Shown: in pieces, positions 14,994 through 22,893 of the stretch
How the letters are laid out: each line of letters opens with the position of its first letter
Position numbering within the stretch: the first letter of the stretch is position 1
Source of the DNA: an uncultured Candidatus Pelagibacter sp.
Lineage (GTDB): Bacteria > Pseudomonadota > Alphaproteobacteria > Pelagibacterales > Pelagibacteraceae
DNA length: 25,238 nucleotides
NCBI GenBank assembly: GCA_905612385.1
Contig: CAJQRR010000002.1
Coordinates: 1 to 25,238 of the forward strand
Reading direction: 5' to 3'
Notes under the pieces: generated by a model
Told to the model about the DNA's origin: nothing
Database searches by the model: none
What the model saw: only the letters and a program-made list of their open reading frames with translations
Position numbers and translations under genes: made by a program

Positions 14994-15578
14994 ATGAAAA
15001 AAAAAATTGTCCTTCAAGTTTTAATGTTTTTTTTTATTTTTCTAATTTCTATATTATTCTATTTAAAATATTTTAATAAAAGTTCTGAAAATTTACAAAA
15101 AAATACCCCATCAACAAAAGCTAATAGTAATATAAATAGTTCATCAAGCTATATTGATAACATTAACTATATTTCCGTAGATGGAAAAAATAATAAATAC
15201 CAGTTAACAGCAAAACAAGCTGAAATTGATTTAAATAATCCCAATGTGATGTTCTTAGAAGATGTCATTGCCTATATCTTCATGAAAGACTCTGACGCAG
15301 TAAAAATTACCTCTGATTTTGGTAAATATAATTCTCAAAATTATGATACTATTTTTTCAAAAAATGTAATAATTCTTTACTCTGAACAAAAAATAACAGG
15401 AGAATACTCAGATTTTTCTTTTTTGAATAATATTGGCACTATCTCCAAAAATGTTATTTATAGTGGACAAGAAAAAAAATTGTTTGCGGATAGAATCGAA
15501 ATGAATCTTACTAACAAAGATACTAAAATTTTTATGAATGATAATTCCAAAAAAGTTCTAATTAAAGGAACAAAATAG
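14994..15578 (+). CDS. lptC: LPS export component LptC
   Basis: A bitopic inner-membrane protein that receives LPS from the LptBFG transporter and hands it toward LptA. 194 residues. One transmembrane segment is at about 5-24 (VLQVLMFFFIFLISILFYL) after MKKK, then a Ser/Asn-rich linker and a periplasmic beta-rich region. The block YISVDGKNNKYQLTAKQAEID is typical of LptC. Later repeats of short strands (ITSDFGKYNSQNYDTIFSKN; ADRIEMNLTNKDTKIFM) fit the Lpt/OstA beta-jellyroll. The start directly abuts the kdsD stop. lptB follows after 1 base, so the lptA gene usually found between them is absent here. Confidence 0.88.
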   Translation: MKKKIVLQVLMFFFIFLISILFYLKYFNKSSENLQKNTPSTKANSNINSSSSYIDNINYISVDGKNNKYQLTAKQAEIDLNNPNVMFLEDVIAYIFMKDSDAVKITSDFGKYNSQNYDTIFSKNVIILYSEQKITGEYSDFSFLNNIGTISKNVIYSGQEKKLFADRIEMNLTNKDTKIFMNDNSKKVLIKGTK

Positions 15579-15579
15579 T

Positions 15580-16356
15580 ATGGGCATAATCAAAAAATTT
15601 AGAATTAAATATTTTAAAAATCCACAGCCTATGATCTCTATGGAAAATATATCATTATCATATGGGAAAAGAAAAATTTTAGACAATGTTAGCTTTAAAA
15701 TTAATCATGGACAAATTTTAGGGATGTTGGGACCTAATGGGGTTGGAAAATCAACAATTTTTAATTTAATTACAGGATTGATAAAGCCAGACTATGGTAA
15801 AATTAAATTTAATAATATTGATGTAATTAATTATCCGATTTATGAAAGAACTTTAAAATTTAAGATAGGTTATGTTCCACAACATGGTGGATATTTTCAT
15901 GATCTAACTTCTTTAGAAAATTTGAAAGCAATTGCTGAAATAGTTGTGGAAGATAAAAAACATATTCATCATAAAATAGATAAATTAATTTCAAAATTTG
16001 AGCTTGATGCGATTAGAAATGTAAAGGCTAAATTTTTAAGCGGTGGTCAAAAACGTAAGTTAGTTATAGCACTAGCTTTACTGGCTGATCCAAAGGTATT
16101 GTTATTAGATGAGCCCTTTGCAGCTCTAGATGTTCTCACTATTAAAATGTTACAAGAAATTATTGTAAATTTACAAACAGAAAATGACATTGCAATAATT
16201 ATTTGCGATCACCAAGCCAGAGACTTATTATCATGTGTTGATGTAGCCATTCTTTTATCAAATTGTAAAATTATTGCGCAAGGAACACCTTCTGATCTAG
16301 TGAATAATATTGAGGCTAAAAATGCTTACTTTGGAGACTCGTTTAAATTCAATTAA
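15580..16356 (+). CDS. lptB: LPS export ABC transporter ATP-binding protein LptB
   Basis: The cytosolic ATPase that powers LPS extraction from the inner membrane with LptF and LptG. 258 residues. Walker A GPNGVGKST is at 51-59, the Q-loop is in GYVPQHGGYFHDLT, the signature LSGGQKRKL starts at 153, Walker B VLLLDEPF is near 173 and the switch histidine is His211 (DHQARDLL). The order and Q-loop context match LptB rather than general ABC exporters, and the gene follows lptC. About 17 residues precede the usual start, so ATG 15631 (MISMENISLSYGK) is an alternative. rpoN, a frequent next gene in other alphaproteobacteria, is absent; aroA follows after 3 bases. Confidence 0.93.
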   Translation: MGIIKKFRIKYFKNPQPMISMENISLSYGKRKILDNVSFKINHGQILGMLGPNGVGKSTIFNLITGLIKPDYGKIKFNNIDVINYPIYERTLKFKIGYVPQHGGYFHDLTSLENLKAIAEIVVEDKKHIHHKIDKLISKFELDAIRNVKAKFLSGGQKRKLVIALALLADPKVLLLDEPFAALDVLTIKMLQEIIVNLQTENDIAIIICDHQARDLLSCVDVAILLSNCKIIAQGTPSDLVNNIEAKNAYFGDSFKFN

Positions 16357-16359
16357 TAC

Positions 16360-17688
16360 ATGTCACAATCACTACACATTAAAAATAAGATTGAAAAGTT
16401 TAATACAAAAATACAAGTTAGTGGAGACAAAAGCTTAAGCATTAGGTGGGTGCTCTTAGCATCTCAAGCTATTGGAAAATCAAAGGCATATAACCTCTTA
16501 ATGTCTCAAGATGTGCTTGCAGCCCTAGATTCTGTAAAAAAATTAGGAATAAAAGTAAAGATACATAATAATTATTGTGAGATATTTGGGGCTGGAATTA
16601 ATGGCTTTAAATATAAAAAAAATTTAATAATAAATGCAAAAAACTCTGGAACACTTGGAAGGTTAATATTAGGTTTATTAATTAAATCTCCACAGAAAAT
16701 AAAGTTGATTGGTGACAAAAGTTTATCTAAAAGAGATTTTTCAAGAGTAACTTTACCTTTAGAAAAATTTGGAGCAAAATTTTATTACAAAATAAAGAAT
16801 AAATTACCTCTAACAATTCTTGGTTCACAGTCCATAAAAGGTATTAAATATTTAGAAAGTAAAGGTTCTGCTCAGTGTAAAAGTAGTGTGATGTTTGCAG
16901 CACTTAACGCATCAGGAACAACACTCATCAAAGCCAAAAAATCTAGAAATCACTCTGAATTACTTTTTAAATATTTAAAGATACCTATCAAAATTAAAAA
17001 GACTAAAAAATATGATTTTATAGAAGTTAAAAAATCAAAAAAAATTAAGGCATTTAATTACCAAATCCCAGGTGATATAAGTTCAAGTGCATTTTTTATG
17101 GTACTCACAACTCTTACGAATGATTCAAAACTCTTAATTAAAAATGTAAATATTAATCCTTCTAGGGTAGGTGTAATTGTTATTTTAAAAAAAATGGGTG
17201 CTAAAATATTATTAAGAAACCAAAGAAGTTATAGGGGTGAAAAAATTGCTGATATTTTTATAAAAAGTGCAAAAAATCTTAAGGGCATAAATTGTCCAAC
17301 TAAATTAAATAGTAGTGCCATAGATGAATTTTTAGTTATTTTTTTGGTGGCTGCAAAAGCAAAAGGAATTTCTTATTTTAAAGATGTTTCAGAGTTAAAC
17401 CAAAAAGAAAGTCCAAGGTTGAATTGGGGCTCTAAAATTTTAAATATGATGGGTATTAAAACAGAACTAACGAAAGACTCAATTAAAATTTATGGTCAGC
17501 CTAATTTAAAAATTAAAAAACTAATTATAATTAAAGATTATCTAAAAGATCACAGGGTTTTCATGATGAGTACAATTGCTGCCTTAACTTTTGGTGGGCA
17601 ATGGAAAATTCATGATAAAGATTCTATAAATACTTCATTTCCTTCCTTTTTAAAAATAGTTGAAAAAATAAATAATAAATCGTTATGA
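16360..17688 (+). CDS. aroA: 3-phosphoshikimate 1-carboxyvinyltransferase (EPSP synthase)
   Basis: Sixth step of the shikimate pathway: shikimate 3-phosphate plus phosphoenolpyruvate gives EPSP. 442 residues. The substrate lysine motif PGDKSxSHR reads SGDKSLSIR near residue 20; the Lys, Ser and Arg are kept but His is Ile. NSGT, IGDKSLSKRDF, GSAQCKSSV and SRNHSELL are recognisable. The catalytic Asp is in SAIDEFLV. ELxxKESDR reads ELNQKESPR (Asp to Pro), and KDHRVFMM and SFPSF close the protein. The key charged residues are retained, so I expect activity. Its stop overlaps the cmk start in ATGA (4 bases), in the standard aroA-cmk-rpsA order. Confidence 0.94.
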   Translation: MSQSLHIKNKIEKFNTKIQVSGDKSLSIRWVLLASQAIGKSKAYNLLMSQDVLAALDSVKKLGIKVKIHNNYCEIFGAGINGFKYKKNLIINAKNSGTLGRLILGLLIKSPQKIKLIGDKSLSKRDFSRVTLPLEKFGAKFYYKIKNKLPLTILGSQSIKGIKYLESKGSAQCKSSVMFAALNASGTTLIKAKKSRNHSELLFKYLKIPIKIKKTKKYDFIEVKKSKKIKAFNYQIPGDISSSAFFMVLTTLTNDSKLLIKNVNINPSRVGVIVILKKMGAKILLRNQRSYRGEKIADIFIKSAKNLKGINCPTKLNSSAIDEFLVIFLVAAKAKGISYFKDVSELNQKESPRLNWGSKILNMMGIKTELTKDSIKIYGQPNLKIKKLIIIKDYLKDHRVFMMSTIAALTFGGQWKIHDKDSINTSFPSFLKIVEKINNKSL

Positions 17689-18338
17689 AGTTTATAAATA
17701 AGATTAAAGTTGCAATTGACTCTCCTGCCGCCGCAGGTGCTGGCACACAAGCAAAATTAATTTCTAAACATTTTAATTTGTTTTATTTAGATACGGGTAA
17801 AATTTATAGATTGATTGCAAATATCAAGCTTACACAGCCCAAAAAATATAATCACACCTTTATAAAAAAAATAATGAAAAATTTGAGTATGAAAGATTTA
17901 CAAAATAAAAAATTATTGTCTGATGAGGTAGGAACGATGGCCTCTATAGTTTCAAAAGATAAAAAAATAAGAGAACTTGTTCATGCCTTTCAAATTAAAA
18001 GTGCCTATTATCCTCCTAAAAAATATAATGGATCTTGTCTAGATGGAAGAGATATAACTTACAAAATAATCCCTGATGCTGATTTTAAATTTTTTATAAC
18101 TGCGAATGCAAAGACTAGAGCATTAAGAAGATATAAAGAATTGAAAAAATTGAATAAGAAAATATCCCTCAATGAAGTCTTAAAAAGTATCAAAAAACGT
18201 GATAAAAGTGACTATAATAGGAAAATTTCACCTTTGAAGAAAACAAAAGATTCGGTATTGATAAATACTACGAAGCACACTAAAAGAGCATGTTTTTTAA
18301 AAATTAAAAAAATTATGAATAGGAAAATAAAAGCTTAA
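17685..18338 (+). CDS. cmk: Cytidylate kinase with altered P-loop
   Basis: By position and motifs this is CMP/dCMP kinase, which phosphorylates CMP using ATP. 217 residues, slightly short. The P-loop normally reads IDGPAGAGKGT. Here it reads IDSPAAAGAGT, and the phosphate-binding lysine is Ala19 (codon 17739-17741). The DTGAxYR motif reads DTGKIYR, placing a new lysine at 39. DGRDITYKIIPDADFKFF (canonical DGRDIGTVVFPDA) and RDKSDYNRKISPLKKTKDSVLINTT are otherwise kept. The region between the NMP-binding strands (residues about 60-78) looks roughly 10-20 residues shorter than E. coli. It overlaps aroA by 4 bases and rpsA by 1 (TAATG). The frame is intact, so it is probably functional with a changed phosphate site. 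Confidence 0.87.
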   Translation: MKFINKIKVAIDSPAAAGAGTQAKLISKHFNLFYLDTGKIYRLIANIKLTQPKKYNHTFIKKIMKNLSMKDLQNKKLLSDEVGTMASIVSKDKKIRELVHAFQIKSAYYPPKKYNGSCLDGRDITYKIIPDADFKFFITANAKTRALRRYKELKKLNKKISLNEVLKSIKKRDKSDYNRKISPLKKTKDSVLINTTKHTKRACFLKIKKIMNRKIKA

Positions 18339-20068
18339 TGGAAATTTATAAAGATCTCTCAAACCCCGCCTCAAAAGAATTCGAACAACTACTAAACTCT
18401 CAATTTACTAAAACAGCAAATCTTGAAGAGGGGAAAATAATTACTGGTGTAGTAAACAAAGTAACTGAGAACTTTGTATTCCTTGAAGTTCCAGGCTTAA
18501 AATCTGAGCCCATTTTAGATATTAATGAATTAAAGAGCATGGGTATGCTTGATAAAGCAAAAGTGGGTGAAACAATTTCAGTTCTTCTTGAAAGACTAGA
18601 AGACAAAAAAGGTGAAGTACTAGTATCAGCTTCTAAAGCACAAAAAATTCAAGGCTGGGACAAGCTTGTTGAAGCTTATGAAAAAAATGAACCTATTATG
18701 GGTAAAATTACTGGACGTGTTAAAGGCGGATGTATAGTAGAACATATCGACACTGGATCTCTAATGTTTTTACCAGGATCTCAAATTTCAGACAAGCCAT
18801 TAAAAGATATTACTCATTTAATGAATGAACCTCAAAAATTTGCTCTTATTAAGCTAGATAAGGTTAGAGGAAACGCTTGCGTTTCTAGAAGAGAAATTAT
18901 TTCATCATTTAAAAAAGAAGATAAAATTAAAATTGTTGAAAAATTCAAAGTTGGAGACATAATTAAAGGAGCTGAAGTAAAAGGTTACAGTTCATTTGGT
19001 TGTTTCTTTAGTGTTAATGGTGAGCTTGATGTATTAGTGCACCTTCAGGAAATTTCTTATTCAAGAGTTAATCACCCTGATGAAGTTTTTACAATTGGTG
19101 AAAAGCACGATCTATTGGTAATTACAGTAGATAAAGAAAAATTACAGATTGGTTGTTCATTGAAGCAGCTTTCACCAGATCCATTTGAAAATATTTCAAA
19201 TTATGAACTAAATAAAATCTATAAAGTTAAAGTTGTTAAGTTAATGGACTTTGGTGCATTTTGTGAACTTGAAAAAGGATTATCAACCTTGCTACACTCA
19301 AGCGAATTAAGCTGGACTAAAAAAAATATATTAGCAAAAAAAATGTTTAAGGTTGGTGATGAGATTAATTGTATTATTACTGAAATTGATAAAGAAAAAA
19401 GAAGAGTTGCAATTTCACATCGTTTAACGACTGAAAACCCATTTGAAACATTTGAGAGTAAATACCCTGTTGGTACAGAGGTTGAAGGTGAAGTTGCTAG
19501 TAAAAATGAGTATTCTATTTTCTTAAAAATTGATGGATTAGATATTGATGCGTTCTTACACTGTAATGATTTAACTTATCTTACAAATGCTGAAGAAGAA
19601 TTAGCTAAGCATAAAATTGGGGATAAATTAAAAGTTAAAGTATTGGAAGTTAAGGCAGCCGAACAAAAGGTTAGAGTTGGATTACGTCAAACTCAACCAG
19701 ATCCATTTAGTTGGTTTAACGATAAAAAAGCCAAACAAACTATTACAGTTAAGATTATTTCAACAGACAATAAGGGTTTAGTTGTTAGACCTGAAGGCTG
19801 CGAAATGGACTTTGCTATTAAAAAATCTGCCATAGCTATTAATGCTGCTGATGCTAGGCCAGCAAGATTTACAGGTGGTGAGAGAATAGATTGTGCGATT
19901 CAAGAATTAGATATGGAAAAAAGAAAAGTTACATTAAGCATTAAATTACTTGAAGAAATTGAGAGAAAAGTAGCATTAGATACTTATGGTTCTGAGGCGA
20001 GTGGTAAAAACTTACCTTTCTCATCATTATCTGATGATCTAGAGAAAAAGAAAAAAGAAGAAGAATAA
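18338..20068 (+). CDS. rpsA: 30S ribosomal protein S1
   Basis: The large mRNA-binding ribosomal protein, needed for initiation on structured or weak Shine-Dalgarno messages. 576 residues with six S1 OB-fold repeats beginning near residues 32, 117, 205, 291, 378 and 465. Good examples are KVGDIIKGAEVKGYSSFGCFF (third) and NKIYKVKVVKLMDFGAFCEL (fourth). The first two are the divergent ribosome-binding pair. The fifth and sixth are weaker matches. The C-terminus ends in a run of Lys and Glu. The ATG uses the last base of the cmk stop. Codon use is less extreme than in its neighbours, as expected for a highly expressed gene. Confidence 0.96.
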   Translation: MEIYKDLSNPASKEFEQLLNSQFTKTANLEEGKIITGVVNKVTENFVFLEVPGLKSEPILDINELKSMGMLDKAKVGETISVLLERLEDKKGEVLVSASKAQKIQGWDKLVEAYEKNEPIMGKITGRVKGGCIVEHIDTGSLMFLPGSQISDKPLKDITHLMNEPQKFALIKLDKVRGNACVSRREIISSFKKEDKIKIVEKFKVGDIIKGAEVKGYSSFGCFFSVNGELDVLVHLQEISYSRVNHPDEVFTIGEKHDLLVITVDKEKLQIGCSLKQLSPDPFENISNYELNKIYKVKVVKLMDFGAFCELEKGLSTLLHSSELSWTKKNILAKKMFKVGDEINCIITEIDKEKRRVAISHRLTTENPFETFESKYPVGTEVEGEVASKNEYSIFLKIDGLDIDAFLHCNDLTYLTNAEEELAKHKIGDKLKVKVLEVKAAEQKVRVGLRQTQPDPFSWFNDKKAKQTITVKIISTDNKGLVVRPEGCEMDFAIKKSAIAINAADARPARFTGGERIDCAIQELDMEKRKVTLSIKLLEEIERKVALDTYGSEASGKNLPFSSLSDDLEKKKKEEE

Positions 20069-20071
20069 AAA

Positions 20072-20362
20072 TTGGCTATTGTAAAATCAAAGCTTCTAAA
20101 ACAACTCTCCAATAACTACCCGAATTTTTTAAAAAAAGACTTAGAAAAGTTTACTGAAATTATTCTTACTGAAATAAAGCAGGCTCTTAAACGTGGAGAT
20201 GGTGTTGAATTAAGAGGTTTTGGAATGTTTTCAACCAATATTCAAAAAGCAAGAATATCAAGAAATCCAAAAACTGGAGAGAAAGTAAATACACCTGAAA
20301 AAAAAACAATTCACTTTAAAATGTCTAAGGAAATGTTTAAAAAATTAAATAATGATGAATAA
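20072..20362 (+). CDS. ihfB: Integration host factor subunit beta (HU/IHF family)
   Basis: A small DNA-bending protein. It begins with TTG at 20072, giving MAIVKSKLLKQLS, the usual IHF-beta start; no ATG is available nearby. The family blocks are LTEIKQALKRGDGVELRGFGMFS, and the DNA-intercalating arm ARISRNPKTGEKVN with its proline, followed by KTIHFKMSKEMFKKLN. 96 residues, the normal length. Position 3 bases after rpsA is the conserved site of ihfB, which is why I prefer it over HU. A GAAGAAG tract within the end of rpsA may act as a weak ribosome site. Its last 11 bases overlap the pyrF start. Confidence 0.93.
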   Translation: MAIVKSKLLKQLSNNYPNFLKKDLEKFTEIILTEIKQALKRGDGVELRGFGMFSTNIQKARISRNPKTGEKVNTPEKKTIHFKMSKEMFKKLNNDE

Positions 20363-21044
20363 AAATATCTTTGTTGCTTGCGATACATCAAGCTTAAAAG
20401 AAATAAAAAAAATAATTAACGACACAAAAACTAATAAACTTCAAATAATTCCGAAATTTGGCTTACAGTTTTTTTATTCAAAAAATGGGAGAGCTTTTCT
20501 TCAAAATTTTAAAAGAGATTATTGGTTAGATTTAAAAATAAACGATATTCCACAAACTGCTTTATCTGCAATGGATAGTTTAAAAGATTTAAAAAAATGC
20601 AGATATATTACAGTTCATGCAAATGGTGGCCTTGAAATGCTTAAAGCTATTACAAAAAAAGCTAAAACAATTAACAAAAATTTAAAAGTATTAGGAGTTA
20701 CAATCTTAACAAGTCTTAACAACAAATCTCTTAAAGAAATTGGTCATACCAAAACAGTAGAGCAATTAGTATTAAAACAAGCTGGTCTTATAAAAAAATC
20801 AGGTGCAGATGGAATTGTTTGTTCTGCACAAGAGGCAAAAATAGTTAGAAAAAAATATAAAAGCTTATTTATTGTTACACCAGGAATAAGATTACCTGGA
20901 GATGATGCAAATGATCAATCTAGAGTAATGACTCCCAATGATGCTTTTAAAAACAAAGTTTCTGGTATTGTAATGGGAAGATCATTAGTAAAGGGTAATA
21001 TCAAAAATAATATTAAAAGATTAATTAATCATTTAAATCAATGA
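20352..21044 (+). CDS. pyrF: Orotidine 5'-phosphate decarboxylase
   Basis: Last step of UMP synthesis. A 230-residue TIM barrel. The catalytic DxKxxD array is intact: WLDLKINDIPQTALSAM. Other blocks are FVACDTSSLKE, ITVHANGGLEML, LGVTILTSL, GADGIVCSAQEAKIVR, and the phosphate-binding FIVTPGIRLPGDDANDQSR with SGIVMGRSLVKG at the end. Two adjacent ATGs (20352 and 20355) could start it, overlapping ihfB by 11 or 8 bases. The trpF start overlaps its TGA as ATGA. No feature is abnormal, which makes it a useful contrast to the altered barrel enzymes trpF and trpA downstream. Confidence 0.94.
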   Translation: MMNKNIFVACDTSSLKEIKKIINDTKTNKLQIIPKFGLQFFYSKNGRAFLQNFKRDYWLDLKINDIPQTALSAMDSLKDLKKCRYITVHANGGLEMLKAITKKAKTINKNLKVLGVTILTSLNNKSLKEIGHTKTVEQLVLKQAGLIKKSGADGIVCSAQEAKIVRKKYKSLFIVTPGIRLPGDDANDQSRVMTPNDAFKNKVSGIVMGRSLVKGNIKNNIKRLINHLNQ

Positions 21045-21670
21045 TCCAACCCTGCAAGATTTGTGGGATATCTGACTCTATAACTTTAGAGTTTTTAACT
21101 TCCCATCCTACCCCTCCTAAAATGATAGGGTTTATTTGTAATTGGCCTAAATCAAAAAGATTTGTTGAACACGATAAGCTTAAAGAGCTATTAAAAGTTG
21201 ATAAAAAAAAATCAGAATATGTTGCTGTATTAGTTAAACCTAATGAAGATATATTAGAAAAAATAAAAGATTTACCATTCAATTATTATCAGCTTTATGA
21301 TTGTACGCCTGTTGAAGTTAAATCAATTAAAGAAAAGTATAATAAGAAAATTATTGTTGCAATAACTGTTAATGATCAAAATGATACTGTTAAATATTTA
21401 GAATATAATGAGCTTGCAGACATAATATTATTCGACAGCAAAGGTTATGAAAAAAGTATGTCCTTTGATCATCAATTAATTAAAAATATTAAAATTGATA
21501 AAGAATTAATGCTAGCTGGGAACATTCAAGTTGAAGATAACCTTGAAAATTATAAAGATATAGCAGACATTATAGATATTTCTGGAGGTCTAGAAACATC
21601 TGGATTAAAAGATATTTTAAAAATAAATATTTTTTTAAATAAAATTAAACTAATTAACAATGAGAATTAA
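21041..21670 (+). CDS. trpF: Phosphoribosylanthranilate isomerase, with altered phosphate-loop motifs
   Basis: Isomerises phosphoribosylanthranilate to the ketosugar (CdRP) in tryptophan synthesis. 209 residues, a TIM barrel. The start KICGIS carries the catalytic cysteine (Cys8), the block PKSKRFV carries the expected arginine, and LFDSK carries the general acid Asp132. Other family motifs have changed: QLHG reads QLYD (84-87), and the GGTG phosphate loop before FDW reads EKSM (137-140). LAGGL reads LAGNI, and DVSSGVE reads DISGGLE. Context is decisive: the gene is 4 bases into pyrF and 11 bases overlapping trpB, within trpF-trpB-trpA-accD-folC. The chemistry residues survive, so I expect the same reaction. 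Confidence 0.85.
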   Translation: MIQPCKICGISDSITLEFLTSHPTPPKMIGFICNWPKSKRFVEHDKLKELLKVDKKKSEYVAVLVKPNEDILEKIKDLPFNYYQLYDCTPVEVKSIKEKYNKKIIVAITVNDQNDTVKYLEYNELADIILFDSKGYEKSMSFDHQLIKNIKIDKELMLAGNIQVEDNLENYKDIADIIDISGGLETSGLKDILKINIFLNKIKLINNEN

Positions 21671-22892
21671 AAAAAAAATTCCTTTAATTGATCAGCACAA
21701 TAAGAGTGGATTTTGGGGTGGTAAGTTTGGTGGTAATTTTATACCTGAAACTTTAAAAAAACCTGTTGAGGACTTAACTGAACTTTTTGAAAACCTTAGA
21801 TACGATAAGAAATTCCTTAAAGAAAGAGATTATTATTTCAATAACTATATAGGTTCCCCTACTTCATTTATTAAACTTCAAAACTTATCTGATCACTTAG
21901 GTGGAGCTCAAATATATGCCAAAATGGTGTCAGAGGCGAACGGAGGAGCTCATAAGATCTATAATGCAACAGTTCATTGCCTTATTGCTAAAAAGGCGGG
22001 TAAAAAATATGTCGTTGGCGATACGGGAGCTGGCTATGCTGGAAAGATGCTGAGTATGGCTGCTAAAAAGTTTAGCCTTAAATGTAAAATATTCATGGGT
22101 GCAAAAGATATAAAAAGGCAAAAGCCTAATGTGGATGCGATGAAAAGGAATGGTGCAGAAGTTGTGCCCGTTTATTCAGGAAGCCAAACATTAGTAGATG
22201 CCGTTAGTGAGTGCATGCGTTACTGGGTTTCAAATTGTGATAATACTCATATGTGCGTTGGATCAACAGTTGGTCCTAATATATTTGTTAAAATTTGTGG
22301 CTGGAGTACAGCTCAAATTTCAAGAGAGTTAAAAATTCAAATACATTCTGAGTTTAAAAAAATACCTAAAAAAATAAAACTTATTAATTGTGTGGGTGGT
22401 GGAAGTTCAGCTTATGGTTTTTGGAGTGAGTTTATAGATTATGATAAAAAACAAATTGAATTAATTGGTGTTGAGGCTGGTGGACCAAAAAATTCAAAAC
22501 TGCATGCCGCACCACTAACTAATGATGCTAAACTTGGAATATTGCATGGAGCTGCAGCCTATGTTTGTCAGGATAGTGAAGGACAAATTAATGACACCGC
22601 TTCTATTTCTGCTGGATTAGATTATCCTGGGGTATCACCTATTCACTGTTTCTTAAAAGACGTTAAAAGAGCAAGATATACGTCCGCAACTGATGAGGCG
22701 GCTTTAAGTGCATACAAACTAGTTACAAAACTTGAAAAAATTAACCCAAGTCTTGAACCATGTCATGCTTTTGCTGAAGCAATAAAAATTGCTCCAAAAT
22801 TAAACAAAGATACTATCATTATAGTAAACTCGTGTGGTGATGCTAAAAAAGATAGAGATATCTTAAAAGATAGATTGGGAAAGATTAAATAA
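21660..22892 (+). CDS. trpB: Tryptophan synthase beta subunit, active-site divergent
   Basis: PLP enzyme that joins indole and serine. 410 residues, full length, TrpB1-like by FGGNFIPETL, HLGGAQIY, the Schiff-base lysine HKI (Lys99), CVGGGSS, GVEAGG and ISAGLDYPGV. Compared with the consensus, the pocket is altered. REDxxH before GAHK reads VSEAN, and AETGAGQHGVA reads GDTGAGYAGKM. Thus catalytic Glu109 (Salmonella numbering) is Asp121 and the substrate-binding Gln-His is Tyr-Ala. GGGSNA reads GGGSSA. NLSGRGDKD reads NSCGDAKKD, so the Ser377 that contacts the PLP ring is Cys392. GPHPxP reads GPNIFV. The gene is flanked by trpF and trpA, so the role is probably tryptophan synthesis, but substrate or kinetics may differ. 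Confidence 0.85.
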   Translation: MRIKKKIPLIDQHNKSGFWGGKFGGNFIPETLKKPVEDLTELFENLRYDKKFLKERDYYFNNYIGSPTSFIKLQNLSDHLGGAQIYAKMVSEANGGAHKIYNATVHCLIAKKAGKKYVVGDTGAGYAGKMLSMAAKKFSLKCKIFMGAKDIKRQKPNVDAMKRNGAEVVPVYSGSQTLVDAVSECMRYWVSNCDNTHMCVGSTVGPNIFVKICGWSTAQISRELKIQIHSEFKKIPKKIKLINCVGGGSSAYGFWSEFIDYDKKQIELIGVEAGGPKNSKLHAAPLTNDAKLGILHGAAAYVCQDSEGQINDTASISAGLDYPGVSPIHCFLKDVKRARYTSATDEAALSAYKLVTKLEKINPSLEPCHAFAEAIKIAPKLNKDTIIIVNSCGDAKKDRDILKDRLGKIK

Positions 22893-22893
22893 A

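Noticed and set aside
17685..18338. cmk as a pseudogene because the P-loop lysine is gone
   Set aside because: The frame is intact, overlaps both neighbours by start/stop sharing, and retains DGRD, the RDxSDxNR region and the C-terminal block.
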